DNA of 64,000 nt from Mytilus edulis (GCF_963676685.1 NC_092354.1:74227335-74291334); one strand, 5' to 3'; shown: positions 49,321 to 59,077, counted from the stretch's first letter. A program made the numbers and translations. Notes: generated by a model not told the origin, from the letters alone.

Positions 49321-50554
49321 CACCTCGCCAAAAGTTAAGCAACACCTAAATGTTTTTGCTTCTATTTTTTGTTTTAAAATTAAATTTGATCCTGCTTTGA
49401 TTTCATACATTTCGTTAATCTATTGGTAATCGACAGGTCAGAATTCAGGTACAAATTCTATTCCTAGGTACCTTAAAAGCAGGGTTTATAAAGCTATTAT
49501 ATACAAGTGTTTCATTGCAAGTTTCGTGCAATGAAATGTAACTGTTAATCGCAGACTAAATTGTGTCAATTTACGTGCCCGTAGACCAGTCAAAAGACCA
49601 TTGCTGAGCCGTAGGCATCGTCAAACTAGACATCAGTGGTCACTTGGTCACCGCAATAGGACTTTGAGACAGTGACGTCAAGTCCATGGCGTCCTTAGAA
49701 TACAGCATACAGGAAACAGTACATTCTTGGAACTACAGCGTTTGGTGGTAGGGGTTTGACAGTTTATAGATGCTTTTCATTTGACTGCAAAATGGACCTT
49801 TATGGTCTGGATGGGACTATGACGTGTCAAAAAGATCGCTTTAACATACCTGGGGTATCGTTGTGCCACATTTTGACTATCACAATCTTGCAAAAAGACC
49901 AATATTCATTGACGATAATGCTAAGCCACAGAGAGCTCGCATTGTTTCAGATTATTTACGCAAGGAGGTGACTGACACTATTCCTTGGCCACTCATATCA
50001 CCGGATATGAATCCTCTTGAGCATATCTGGGATGATATTGGTCGAAAAATCAACAACAGGATTCCTGCTAGTAAGAAGTAATAGGAATTACAAGCAGCCT
50101 TGATTGAAAAATGGCAACGAATTCCTGTTAGAACATTACGACGGTTAGTTCAAGGCATGAGACGACGTGTAAATGAACTTTTCCGGATGGGTGAAGGATA
50201 CACTCGCTAGTGACCTAAATTGTACTTTAATGTATTCACAAATTGTCACTCTCGAGTTTTAAAAAGAATTTTGTGTATAATTGTGCAAAGCAAATTTTTC
50301 AAAAACGTTAGTATATTAAGTTGAAACTTCATCTTGTATTTTTATTTTACCATTTTACAACCATTTGCACAAAATGAAAAAGTAAAAAACTCAATCATGA
50401 AAACATTTCAAGCTTTCACTTTTCTATTAGCATTATATATGTCATTTTATAAAAACAGAAAATTAGTTCATTGTATCGATATTTCGGTTAGATATGCATT
50501 CAGTAAAAAACGATCCTGAAAATTATGAGGTGTTGCTTAACTTTTGGCGAGGTG
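49321..50554 (+). mobile_element. Tc1/mariner element, decayed
   Basis: The ends are CACCTCGCCAAAAGTTAAGC, AACACCT and the exact inverse AGGTGTTGCTTAACTTTTGG, CGAGGTG, flanked by TA on both sides (49319-49320, 50555-50556). The 1.23-kb length is close to normal for the family. Coding remains are described separately. Confidence 0.9.
49570..50205 (+). pseudogene. Tc1-like transposase remnant
   Basis: It begins with a basic stretch ARRPVKRPLLSRRHRQTRH-like in one frame. It later reads VPHFDYHNLAKRPIFIDDNA, KPQRARIVSDYLRKE, then TIPWPLISPDMNPLEHIWDD in another (49860-50080). FIDDNA.PH/Q.AR and SPDMNPLEHIWD hold the second Asp and the final acidic residue of the DDE/DDD-type catalytic core; a GQ-rich or first-Asp segment is broken. 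Several frameshifts and stops (for example at 50080) show it is inactive. Confidence 0.85.
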
Positions 50555-51169
50555 TATTTATAATAAAAAAACAATTGTTGGGTAGGGGTCTTATTAACAT
50601 ATAATTCTTATATGATTTGCATATCTGTAAATACTTGAATTGGATTGGTCAATACGAAATTTTCTTTTGGTTTACACTTCGATAAACCATGTTTCCGAAA
50701 CTACATGTACTTTCGTAATCTATTCATGCGCGATACACATTCTTGCAGGGATACTAGGATTTTCAGCAAATTGAGATTAAAAAACAAATGTATAACAGTT
50801 GTTTCTATTCCAATGCATATATAACAGAAAATAAATAAAATGAATGCACTAAAGCATCGAAAAATTTATAAAAATAAGATTTTAAATAAAATTCCGCGAA
50901 ATTTCATGAACGATTTGGCGAATCTTCGTCATGGCAAACACGTGTACACTTCAAATTCGGATAAAACCTCATTAATGTGCACTTTTGGAGGTAGGTACTA
51001 TTTTATTTTAATTTCTGTTGGATTTATAGAACATTTATGGATTTTAAAAAGTCAATATGGCGGCCAACTCCTTAGTTACGACCTGTCAGTTGTGCATGTG
51101 ATGGTAATTATAGAAGCCTTTGCACAAACACATGTTAATAAGAAATCGCGAATATTTGGCTTAAGAATT

Positions 51170-51332
51170 ATAAGGATTAAACACATTTTTTCTAGAGGTT
51201 ATTGATATGTAAAACGGGGCTCTTACTCACAAACTTTACTTAAAGTCCTACGGACTTTTATTCAGTTTGTGAGTTAATCGCCCCGGTTTACACATCAATA
51301 ACCTCTAGAAAAATGTATTTAATCCTATCATA
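51170..51332. repeat. Long hairpin inverted repeat before exon j
   Basis: GGATTAAACACATTTTTTCT, AGAGGTTATTGATATGTAAA, then a loop with AAGTCCTACGGACTTT, mirrored by TTTACACATCAATAACCTCT, AGAAAAATGTATTTAATCCT. The arms are about 70 bp. It ends about 55 bp before exon j, and is likely part of a MITE reaching left to about 50700. Confidence 0.75.
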
Positions 51333-51387
51333 CTCCCGTTTCCCTTCGTTTATGTTAATAGTTTTCAAAAGCATGTATCCATTACAG

Positions 51388-51508
51388 ATTGGGACCTATA
51401 TCTACAATATTTACCAGTATGATGAAGAGCAGCGATCTATTTGGGAATTTGACACCAGCAAATGTTATAACTATACAGAAAAACATGACTTCATATTTAG
51501 ACTTCCGG
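51388..51508 (+). CDS. Exon j: ectodomain with IWEFDTSKC
   Basis: Acceptor ATTACAG, donor GTGAGT. Reads IGTYIYNIYQYDEEQRSIWE, FDTSKCYNYTEKHDFIFRLP, leaving one base of Gly. Sequon NYT and one Cys. YNIY.(Y/F)(D/N)EEQ..IW(D/E)FD is a strong family phrase. Confidence 0.92.
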
Positions 51509-51539
51509 GTGAGTAAGTAAGACTCTGGTCAAATAAGCC

Positions 51540-51590
51540 AGATGTCACGCGCATAACTTCATATTTAGACTTCTGGGTGAGTAAGACTGT
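51540..51590 (+). repeat. Partial duplicate of the exon j end and donor
   Basis: ACTTCATATTTAGACTTC-(T/C)GGGTGAGTAAG occurs first at the real exon end (51488-51517) and again at about 51556-51585, inside the intron. This is a third, two-copy example of an exon border copied into its own intron. Confidence 0.8.
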
Positions 51591-51879
51591 ACAAATAAGG
51601 GAGTCTAGAAGATTCCCGCGAAATCTTGGCAAGTACACAAGTGTTTAAAAATACATTTTTTTATATTTCGCGGGCAGAACTTCGACCTAATATGCACAAA
51701 AGCGCAAAGAACACAGATCGACTCGGTATTTGCGTTTTCTGTGGATAAAAGATTGTTTCAAAGACAAATCTAGGAAATGTAAAGCAAGGTTTCGTCACTT
51801 CTAAAATAATTAAACAATTACCATCTTATACTTTTTTTAGGGACCTCAGAGACCAATTGATCTTAAAATGTGAAATACA

Positions 51880-52062
51880 GTATCATTAGCCTGTGAAAAT
51901 TCATGTTGTGAGTTCGATACTGGGCGGGTGCGTTCGATTCCAATCGTTATTGACAAGGACTTTGCATTTGCCTAGAGATAGTCGGTGATTATATCTGGGC
52001 ATTCCGGTTTTCTCCACCAACACAGAGTGAGACTGAACGAATTAAAGCAATAGTGCTGAAAA
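51880..52062 (+). repeat. tRNA-like SINE, partial
   Basis: ATGTTGTGAGTTCGATACTG is B-box-like. It is followed by TTCGATTCCAATCGTTATTG, AGTCGGTGATTATATCTGGG and CATTCCGGTTTTCTCCACCA, a body typical of molluscan SINEs. Confidence 0.6.
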
Positions 52063-52101
52063 TGGAAATAAACACCAATTTATATAATTTTTTTTTTTCA
52101 G

Positions 52102-52211
52102 GGAGTTATCAAAACGTAGCAGCACCAAATTTGCAGTTGTTCAAATACTCGGTTTTGCTTGCCATTAAAGGTGTATCTAAAGTATCTGCTGTTAGGATTG
52201 CAAATATGCAG
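52102..52211 (+). CDS. Exon k: ectodomain
   Basis: Acceptor TTTTTTTTCAG, donor GTACAA. The split Gly is followed by SYQNVAAPNLQLFKYSVLLA, IKGVSKVSAVRIANMQ, ending in phase 0. (S/P)..RIANM leading into the next exon's VDYDAND is typical of the family's membrane-proximal domain. Confidence 0.9.
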
Positions 52212-52265
52212 GTACAATATTATTATATATGGGGCTCTAGCAGGGAACCCCTCAGGTCACAAGGT

Positions 52266-52290
52266 CAGATTTATAAAAAAAAAAAAAAAA
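52266..52290. repeat. Poly-A run
   Basis: About 22 A in the intron after exon k. Confidence 0.9.
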
Positions 52291-53086
52291 AAAAAAACCT
52301 AATAAGCAGGCGGGGTTTTACCGTGTTTGAACCATTATATTCAAAAGAGGGTTATGGATTTTTGTCCGAGTCAGATTTTTTTTCCTAGTTTTTTAACAAT
52401 ATTAATCGAATTATGTTTTTCCTTCAAAATTTAACACTGGAAGTTAAATGGTCGTTCCAAGAATCATATAGTTTGCTGCTACAGGTTTTTAATTGAAATG
52501 ATTCCCCATTCAAATGAAATATACTATTAAGCTTTTCTTATTTTGTAATTGGATTTAAAACCGGTTGAGTGTTAGATTGTAACATATAAATATAGATATA
52601 TATGATAAAAATGGGGTATGTTTGCTTTAATAATGACGTATAAACTACATCCAATGAATTATTTTAAAACGCTATCATGGTATTCAACGATCTTAGCCAT
52701 TAAGTATTATAAAAGAAAGGAAACATAGATTACGCATATGATAAAGCTGAATTGTTTGGTGCCCATAATCCAATATTACAGTTTGTTTTCTACATTTATT
52801 TACAAATAATATTTCAATAAGGTATGGAGATGTGGTATGAATGCCAATGATACAACTATCCATTGAAGCCCATATGAAGTGGAATCAAACATTCAATTGC
52901 GATTATAAGCATTTCGAAATATTAAATTATATTCAAAAAGGTTAAGAGCTTTTGAATAAAATGCTGATGTTTAAACATGCATGACTGTTAAAAAAATGTC
53001 CAGTAATAAGTATCTAAAACTTAGTAAATCAATTACGTTGTTCGATTTCTGAATTTCATATTTTTAAAGGATATTTGTATGCGTAC

Positions 53087-53410
53087 GCCGACAACGACGC
53101 CAATGAAATAATTTTGCCGGTATTTAAAAATGTTATTTCAATTATGCACATGCAGGTCGATTACGGCGCAAATGACATTATTGTAATGGTGTTCGTCAAT
53201 GTTATTTTATGCGCAGGTCGATTATGACGCGAATGACATAATACCATCAATATTTAGTAATGCTATTTCTATGCGCATGTCGAGTACGACACTCATGACA
53301 TAAAAGTACATGTATCGGTATCAATATTTGTTTATTTTTATGAGCAGGTCAATTATAACGTCAATGACAAAATATTATCGTATCAATATTTGTTTATTTT
53401 TTATGCTCAG
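53087..53410 (+). repeat. Acceptor-side tandem repeat copying the start of exon l
   Basis: Five decayed units of 61-69 bp lead up to exon l. Exon-start copies lie at about 53087 (GCCGACAACGACGCCAATGA), 53156 (GTCGATTACGGCGCAAATGA), 53217 (GTCGATTATGACGCGAATGA), 53279 (GTCGAGTACGACACTCATGA) and 53348 (GTCAATTATAACGTCAATGA). The real one is 53411 (GTTGATTATGACGCCAATGA). The copies at 53156, 53217 and 53348 keep the CAG acceptor; at 53279 AG has become AT. The spacer repeats (A)TATTT(A/G)..AATGTTATTT-like words. Confidence 0.9.
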
Positions 53411-53584
53411 GTTGATTATGACGCCAATGATATAATAGTATCTGTATCCATACTTGGTACAGCACTCATAACAGGGAATGTACAAACTCCTGTAGCACAA
53501 GTACCACTCAGTCAAGCTGTCACAGGTCTTACCAACGCTATAAATCTGGGAAAATTCGTAGTAACTGTGGCTGTGGGTAGTAAA
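53411..53584 (+). CDS. Exon l: membrane-proximal domain
   Basis: Acceptor TATGCTCAG, donor GTAAGT, 58 codons in phase 0: VDYDANDIIVSVSILGTALI, TGNVQTPVAQVPLSQAVTGL, TNAINLGKFVVTVAVGSK. The sequence looks like an alpha/beta fold with hydrophobic strands, related in layout to extracellular domains that precede membrane helices. The acceptor choice is fixed by frame; in-phase decoys lie upstream. Confidence 0.9.
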
Positions 53585-53689
53585 GTAAGTCAAATTTGCA
53601 TAATAACAATGAACATAATTGTTATTAACATAATTTCAATTAATCCTACAGTACTACAAATTATTGAGTATAGTTATTAATTTTCTATT

Positions 53690-53725
53690 TCGGGGAAAGA
53701 TGGACGGGGGTGGGGGCGGGGTAAT
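53690..53725. repeat. G-rich tract
   Basis: GGACGGGGGTGGGGGCGGGG lies just after exon l, in the intron. Four G-runs could form a quadruplex. Confidence 0.6.
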
Positions 53726-54000
53726 TTACAGTAAAGACGATCCATGATAAAATTCACACTTTTCGCACTGTTGCCTATATCTATAACGTGGGGCCAGTTT
53801 TTCATGCCTATTTCATTTTCCCAGTTTTTATTTTGTTTTTAATATAAAAGCCGAAAGCGTTGACAATACTTTGCAATCATTTTTAGTTCCCACAATGCAT
53901 TTCTTTAACTTTATGCCTGCTTTAAAATTAATAAGCCATGATAATCGATTGATTTACTTCTTGAGCTACATTGTAATAACATAGCATGTTCTCATTTCAG

Positions 54001-54097
54001 ACAATGACTTTAACAGCAAGGCCATTTTCTCTTACACCAACAACAATAAAGTTTGGTTATTATAAACCAGGACCTAACAAGACTGTTTATTCAACAG
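54001..54097 (+). CDS. Exon m: stalk
   Basis: Acceptor CTCATTTCAG, donor GTAATA. Reads TMTLTARPFSLTPTTIKFGY, YKPGPNKTVYST and leaves one base of Gly. Thr/Pro-rich with sequon NKT, consistent with a short stalk before the membrane helix. Confidence 0.88.
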
Positions 54098-55380
54098 GTA
54101 ATAGTATAGCTTTTTCAGCTTTTATATAGATATCGGAAGATGTGGTATGAGTGCCAATGAGAAAACTCATCATTTCTAAATGTTAAACCAATTTACCCCA
54201 AAAACATGACTAGTGTAAAAGCATTCAAACGATGCATCATTTGTGATTCACATTTAAAACAACTTCATATCGTATTCAAACCCAATATCAAGCTCTCTTT
54301 TCAACTTTGGGTAGTTATATCTTATAATAGTAAAGCATAAAATAAAATGTACCTGTTGGTTGTTTTGTTCCATATTTTACCGCGTATTCCTGGGTCTGGA
54401 CCGGGGTGGGGGCTCTATTGTGACTTTTTTCACCTGTTAACTATTATTTATCTGTTTTGCAAAAACAAATCTATTCTTTAAATTTCAACATCCCATTATT
54501 CTATATTATCTATCTTGTTTTAACCTTTATTCTGTACCATTTTCCCATTGTTGTTTTATTCTATTATCCCATCTAGACCCTAGTTCTGACTCTTCTCTTG
54601 CGGCAATGTCACTCGTATATTCATAGGTAGTTGGCTTATATTTTGAATTTTGTACGCGTCAGATTTTTTTCATTGTACTGTATATTAAACGTTGATCAGG
54701 AAGGAGACAGTGATTTATTACTGTGTAAGTAATGAAATATATAACCCGATCTTCACTCCTCTCTGTTCGTTTGTCACAGTGGTCGAATAGAACAACTGTT
54801 GTGAATTTTTTTATTTTCGTCGGTACCAATTTTCACGGATTGAAGTATGCATCAAAAACAAAAGGATAGGTCACCATATGGCCGTCATAGAGAAAAACAC
54901 AAGTTTTGTGTTGTCATATTTGTAAATACCGTGTCAGAGTTATGCTTCTTTACATGTGTCAAAATGTAGCTTACGTTGATGTAAGATCTATAGGTTTTGA
55001 TCACAGGCACTCGTCTTAGAATTTTTTTTCCCTAATGGCTATATATACATTGTATCTTTCTATAAAGGTATATAGGAATTTTTTTCTGAGACGAGTACCT
55101 GTGGTTTTGATGATCTTTGAAAAATGAATATTAGAATTTGTTTAAAGTCAACTTCTACAAGATAATATTTAAAATGAACAAAAAAAAAGGTTTTTTTTCT
55201 GTACTCAAACTGTTTTCAAATACGAAATAAACATTTCTTAACACACAAATGTTTATGTACACGAATTGTGTGTCTATCGGATGTGCCAACAGGTTTTTCA
55301 GATGTACAAAAATGTGTAAAATTTTATATGTATTTTTTAAATATACGTAACAATCAATTTAAATAATCTGTATTTTCTAG
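54098..55380 (+). other. Intron before the last exon
   Basis: Contains a short family B fragment at about 54135-54240 (AGATGTGGTATGAGTGCCAA). The rest is AT-rich with nothing recognised. Two phrases, ACAGGCACTCGTCTTAGAAT at 55004 and CTGAGACGAGTACCTGTGGT at 55085, form a short inverted pair. Confidence 0.5.
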
Positions 55381-55529
55381 GTGCTGTGGTTGGCCTTGCA
55401 GTAGGAATGGCCGTATTTGCCTTCATACTAGGATTCGGAGCTATATATATGTTCTACAAAAGAAACGGGGGATCATTTGTGAAATCAGACAAGCCCATGG
55501 ATAACCCTGCATATGAAAATGCATCTTAA
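55381..55529 (+). CDS. Exon n: membrane helix, cytoplasmic tail with NPAY, stop
   Basis: Acceptor TTTTCTAG. The split Gly is followed by AVVGLAVGMAVFAFILGFGA, IYMFYKRNGGSFVKSDKP and MDNPAYENAS, then TAA at 55527-55529. The first 24 or so residues form one membrane helix with small-residue spacing. KR follows as a stop-transfer signal. The 19-20 residue tail contains NPAY, an NPxY motif of the kind bound by PTB/clathrin adaptors. This makes the product a type I membrane protein likely to be endocytosed; the latter is inference. Confidence 0.92.
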
Positions 55530-55792
55530 TAATTATATACACGTTTTAAAAAATACTCATAAATCATTGAACCATTATAAATTTGTATATCCGTGCAGTC
55601 GTGCTTATGTAATGTAAGCGTTATATATATTTTTCAGTTATGTTGAAATGGAAGTAAATTGTATAACTCGTTCCCTACAAATTAGGCTATGGTACAATGT
55701 AATGACATAAAGACACCGATTATTTGATAGAATTTAAATATAACTTCCTAAACATTAACCGCCATTGTAACACAAAAATGTCTATTGATATT

Positions 55793-55798
55793 AATAAA
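55793..55798 (+). terminator. Polyadenylation signal AATAAA
   Basis: AATAAA 264 bases after the stop of exon n, with a T-rich downstream stretch. It is a plausible 3' end of the membrane-protein gene. Confidence 0.6.
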
Positions 55799-55877
55799 TG
55801 ATCTTTGTCATAATTTCACTCTAGTATAACATTAATGGCATAACATGAACCATATCCCCATGACATTTCAAGAGGAG

Positions 55878-55945
55878 CTTCTGTTTAGTTTCATGTTGAG
55901 GCTCATGTTTCTGTTTAGTTTCATGTTGAGGCTCATGTGTTTGAA
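55878..55945. repeat. Two-copy tandem repeat of ~34 bp
   Basis: TTCTGTTTAGTTTCATGTTG, AGGCTCATGTT repeated directly once. Confidence 0.85.
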
Positions 55946-56564
55946 CTCCTAGGGCTAAAATTGTGAGAACGGTCAACAATTTTACAGCCCTACTAAACTT
56001 CAAAAAGTGCATTCGATTCACAATATTTCATTTTAATGCTATGATATTGTAATTTAGCCTCAAATCAAACTTTCAACTTCGTTCTTTTTTTAATATATCT
56101 ACGTTTATGTGTAATGTTGTCGAGCGGAGAATGTGCAGTCATGAATGTCGGGTTTTATTGAAATAAACAATAATTTTAAATAACACGATAGTTTTTTCTG
56201 CCGCTTGTAATCACTATCAACGTTTTCAATCAAAATCATGGTAAAGAAGACTTTAAATAAGAAAAGTTGATCAAAATAACCTAGCACAAGATCATTTTAC
56301 ATGTTGTTAACCAAAACTTGTCCAAAAAATAAAGGTAGCAGTGCAATGATTAGAATGAGACAGCTATAATGATTACTTGTGTGAGTGTAAAATATCGAAA
56401 ATGTGCACACGATCAGTGCTTTTTAACCCTATGGAATTTCAAAATAAAGCATTCAATTATAATTCTTATAATAAAATTTAATACTGCATATCATACAACA
56501 TTCCTACCCTCTTTGCCTAAATTTGGACATCTCCTGATGAGACTGATCATCGCATTTGTACTCC

Positions 56565-56800
56565 TGTGCAACACGACGTGTGCCACAAATGGAGTTGAAA
56601 CAGCTTATCCTTTCGGCGGAATGCGCTCATCCCCGTTCGTGTTGCTATTTTCTTAATTTTCTAATTGAATTTGTTTATTGATTTCGTCTTCATTCGTTTT
56701 TTTGCCATGTGTTGTCAGTTGTTCGTCGACTCATGAGTTCCGAATGTTCTTTTGTTATCCTCAGCGTCGCCCTTTCTTCATAACCATACAATTACCTGAT
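56565..56800 (+). repeat. Family C repeat fragment
   Basis: CAACACGACGTGTGCCACAA, CGCTCATCCCCGTTCGTGTT, GCTATTTTCTTAATTTTCTA and CATGTGTTGTCAGTTGTTCG, CGACTCATGAGTTCCGAATG. This follows the order of family C pieces seen at 11535 and 62700, with heavy divergence. Confidence 0.45.
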
Positions 56801-57024
56801 ATACATGTATCAAGTTGTTCGTTTGTGATAATATCATTAGAATCACGTGCAGTCATGTGTGTTGCATTTTATTGAGAAATGAAATAAAATGTTAAAACTG
56901 CCTCGCGATTTGTGTCAGCCGATGGAAAGTGCGAATTTGTTGATACAGTATACATATACAAGACATATACATGTACATATACATGTGAAGTAAATATATG
57001 TTACTGTAATGTTGAAAATCATAT

Positions 57025-57145
57025 GCATGCCTCCGGATACGTGAGTTTCTCGCTGCAATTAAGACCGTCTGTTGTTGTCTGTTCTATGGTGGGGTTGTTG
57101 TGTCTTTGACACATTCCCCATTTCGATCCATTCTCAACTTTAAAG
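57025..57145 (-). repeat. Family A repeat fragment, minus
   Basis: CCTCCGGATACGTGAGTTTC, TCGCTGCAATTAAGACC, TGTTGTTGTCTGTTCTATGG, TTGTGTCTTTGACACATTCC, CCATTTCG. Reverse complement of the first part of family A. Confidence 0.8.
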
Positions 57146-57422
57146 TTATACTGAAGCTAGTTTGTATATATCCATTCTCTAGGATTGTTAAGTTGTTGTC
57201 TTATTGAGGTTTTATTTACCCTTCTTTTTCTCGACCATCTTTCCATAGTTTTTCTTTGGCGTAAACTTTTCATTTTTAATAACACGCAATGTAAAAAGGG
57301 CCCCATCGTGTAGTACACAAGACTATACGTACATGTATATATAACCCTACTTTCAATGACCTTAGTAAAATCTGAGGACAACAGAGCATCCCATAGGACC
57401 TCTATATAGTACAATGTAGAAG

Positions 57423-57593
57423 CATAGGCGGATCCAGGGTTGGGGGGGGGGGGGGGGGGCAGTCCCCCCGTTCGTGGAAAAAAATTGGTTGATTATATAG
57501 GGAATCATTGAAGCATGACTGGAGCGCCACCCCCCTTTTTAAGGTCAGTCAGCGGCCCCCCACCCCGTAGGAAAAGTTATGGATCCGCCACTG
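57423..57593. mobile_element. 171-bp MITE with GGCGGATCC ends
   Basis: The left end is CATAGGCGGATCCAGG and the right end ATGGATCCGCCACTG; the inverse ends agree over CA..GGCGGATCC. AGAAG flanks both sides (57418-57422 and 57594-57598). Inside are a long G-run (57440-57460) and C-runs that could pair. I recall the same ends from many invertebrate genomes. Confidence 0.8.
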
Positions 57594-57609
57594 AGAAGCT
57601 TGGTTTCTG

Positions 57610-57872
57610 TCAGTACCTGAGTGGTATACTGTAAATGGTTAAGCGTCTGTATATCTAGCTTGTCAACATTGAGGAAATGAGTTCGAACCCTGAATGTGGT
57701 AGGTGCTTACGACTCTAATCTTAGTTGACTTAGATTCAAAGTTGTCTTGCCGCGAAGATCGGTGGTTTTCCTCGAGTACTCCAGCTTATTTCACCAATAA
57801 AACTTAGCCGCTGTGTAATTGTTGAGAGTGGCGTTCAATACCAAACGTCAATTAACAATCAATCTTTATTAC
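57610..57872 (+). repeat. tRNA-like SINE
   Basis: TAAATGGTTAAGCGTCTG is A-box-like and ATGAGTTCGAACCCTGAATG B-box-like. The body has GATCGGTGGTTTTCCTCGAG, TACTCCAGCTTATTTCACCA and the tail GAGAGTGGCGTTCAATACCA, AACGTCAATTAACAATCAAT. Fits molluscan SINE organisation. Confidence 0.7.
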
Positions 57873-58102
57873 ACGGTGAGACCAGTAGAACGGAACCAAT
57901 ATCAATTGTCACATCAATAACAAATGTTGTTCTTATTATACATTACCGTATTCATTTTGCAATTACACGAAGGAACATTTCTAAAATGATGCAGACCTAA
58001 TTAACGCAGATAATTCTGAAAATGTGTTACATGTATATGTATTCCAATTATAAAAATATCCGTAAATAATTTAAAAAAATACACAGTAGAAAATGAAAAC
58101 AT

Positions 58103-58440
58103 TAAGTAACAAATATAAAAAAGAAGATGGGGTATGATTGCCAATGAGACAACTATCCACAAAAGACCAAAATGACACAGACATTAACAACTATGGGTCA
58201 CCGTACGGCCTTCAACAATGAGCAAAGCCCATACCGCATAGTCAGCTATAATAGGCCCCGATAAGACAATGTAAAACAATTCAAACGAGAAAACTAACGG
58301 CCTTATTTATGTAAAAAAAATGAACGAAAAACAAATATTTAACACATAAACAAACGACAACCACTGAATTACAGGCTCCTGACTTGGGACAGGCACATAC
58401 ATAAATAATGTGGCGGGGTTAAACATGTTAGTAAATACTT
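58103..58440 (+). repeat. Family B repeat, longest copy
   Basis: TATAAAAAAGAAGATGGGGT, ATGATTGCCAATGAGACAAC, GGCCTTCAACAATGAGCAAA, GCATAGTCAGCTATAATAGG, AACTAACGGCCTTATTTATG. It continues with AGGCTCCTGACTTGGGACAG and GCGGGGTTAAACATGTTAGT. The last phrases are shared with the 3' end of family A, so the two families may share a 3' module. It lies directly downstream of the Tctex1 gene's stop. Confidence 0.85.
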
Positions 58441-58451
58441 TTTTTATATAT

Positions 58452-59024
58452 TTATTCAAAATATAAACCATAAACCATTGCAACGGAAAATATTGAATCG
58501 TTAGAAAATTTAACACTGGTAAAATTATCCGTGTTTTTATTCCATAGACACCGGCTTCCGAATTGCATTCCCGGTTTTTCTTTCAGACTTCCTATACTTA
58601 CTACAGCGATTACTTTATAACGTTTCAGTCCTAAAATTTTAATTTTCTCCATAATTTTTGAAGCAACGTCCTGACTAAGTTCTCTGCACTTGGTAGCATT
58701 ATATTCAACATCCTTTAAGTTTTCACTGAGCACTTCTTTTGTGGCGCGTTCAATTTCCGCAGTTTTAAAAGTCTTATCGGGACCCATTTTGAAAGTGTTT
58801 TCCAATTTTTTGCCGTGTAATATTCCATCAGAACGTTCGCCAAGGGAGGTAATCTCTAAAAACGGTGTCGAATCACTGACGTTACTCGATGTGTGTCCTT
58901 GACCTCCAAAAGGTGCAACAAGCCTCGAGGCAACAATCGAACCACGCATGCGCCTACTCTTTGGAGTGATGGGTTCACTCCTGGTTAAAGATGATGATGC
59001 TAAATTGGACAATCGGCGAGACAT
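58452..59024 (-). CDS. Tctex1-family dynein light chain (DYNLT5-like)
   Basis: 190 aa, ATG at 59024, TAA at 58452-58454. Residues 1-74 form a Ser/Arg-rich N-terminal extension (MSRRLSNLASSSLTRSEPIT...). Residues ~75-190 form a Tctex1 domain: ENTFKMGPDKTF, then EVLSENLKDVEYNATKCREL, IKILGLKRYKVIAVVSIGSL, FGSRCLWNKNTDNFTSVKFS and a terminal MVYGLYFE. Known members are light chains or adaptors of dynein; several with N-terminal extensions act in cilia or flagella. Length and the C-terminal YFE fit DYNLT5 (TCTEX1D1), but orthology is not resolved and TCTEX1D4-type is possible. A further in-frame codon run upstream uses no ATG. A 3' splice acceptor (TTTACTTTCAG) at 59078-59088 shows the coding exon is preceded by a non-coding exon not located here. 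Confidence 0.93.
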   Translation of the reverse strand: MSRRLSNLASSSLTRSEPITPKSRRMRGSIVASRLVAPFGGQGHTSSNVSDSTPFLEITSLGERSDGILHGKKLENTFKMGPDKTFKTAEIERATKEVLSENLKDVEYNATKCRELSQDVASKIMEKIKILGLKRYKVIAVVSIGSLKEKPGMQFGSRCLWNKNTDNFTSVKFSNDSIFSVAMVYGLYFE

Positions 59025-59077
59025 TTTGGCCTTTATTAATTCAATCAACCTGCTTTAGAACACCCCTTGTCTTGCAC
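59025..59077 (-). other. 5' UTR part of the Tctex1 coding exon
   Basis: 53 bases between the acceptor AG (59079-59078) and the ATG. In the coding frame there is no earlier ATG after the acceptor. Confidence 0.7.

Larger units (their letters stand above)
23990..55529 (+). other. Gene span: large type I membrane protein, LolA-like metazoan family (14 exons seen)
   Basis: Fourteen exons, all with GT-AG borders, join in phase without an internal stop to about 660 codons. Order: signal peptide (exon a); a long ectodomain with single Cys residues spaced through it (exons a, b, c, d, e, g, h, j) and N-glycosylation sequons NYS, NGT, NCT, NTS, NYT, NKT; one membrane helix and a short basic-then-acidic tail with NPAY (exon n). 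Phrases such as QVDQWKSCQYW, GVICPGRKDTKPLPTP, RTDWPPNTSGYKSTWEWYF and IWEFDTSKC match, from memory, a metazoan family annotated as LolA-like domain proteins with no established function. A LolA-like fold would suggest lipid binding at the surface or in the endolysosomal system; that is inference. The initiator exon is not seen. Confidence 0.85.

Noticed and set aside
50840..51205. 121-codon open frame before exon j
   Set aside because: Lies in AT-rich MITE-like DNA next to a hairpin, has no recognisable domain, and is not needed by the splice chain.
53690..53725. G-rich tract as a functional quadruplex controlling exon l splicing
   Set aside because: The runs exist, but nothing else in the sequence ties them to splicing; kept only as a described tract.
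58690..58902. Plus-strand open frame over the Tctex1 gene
   Set aside because: Antisense shadow of the well-supported Tctex1 coding exon.
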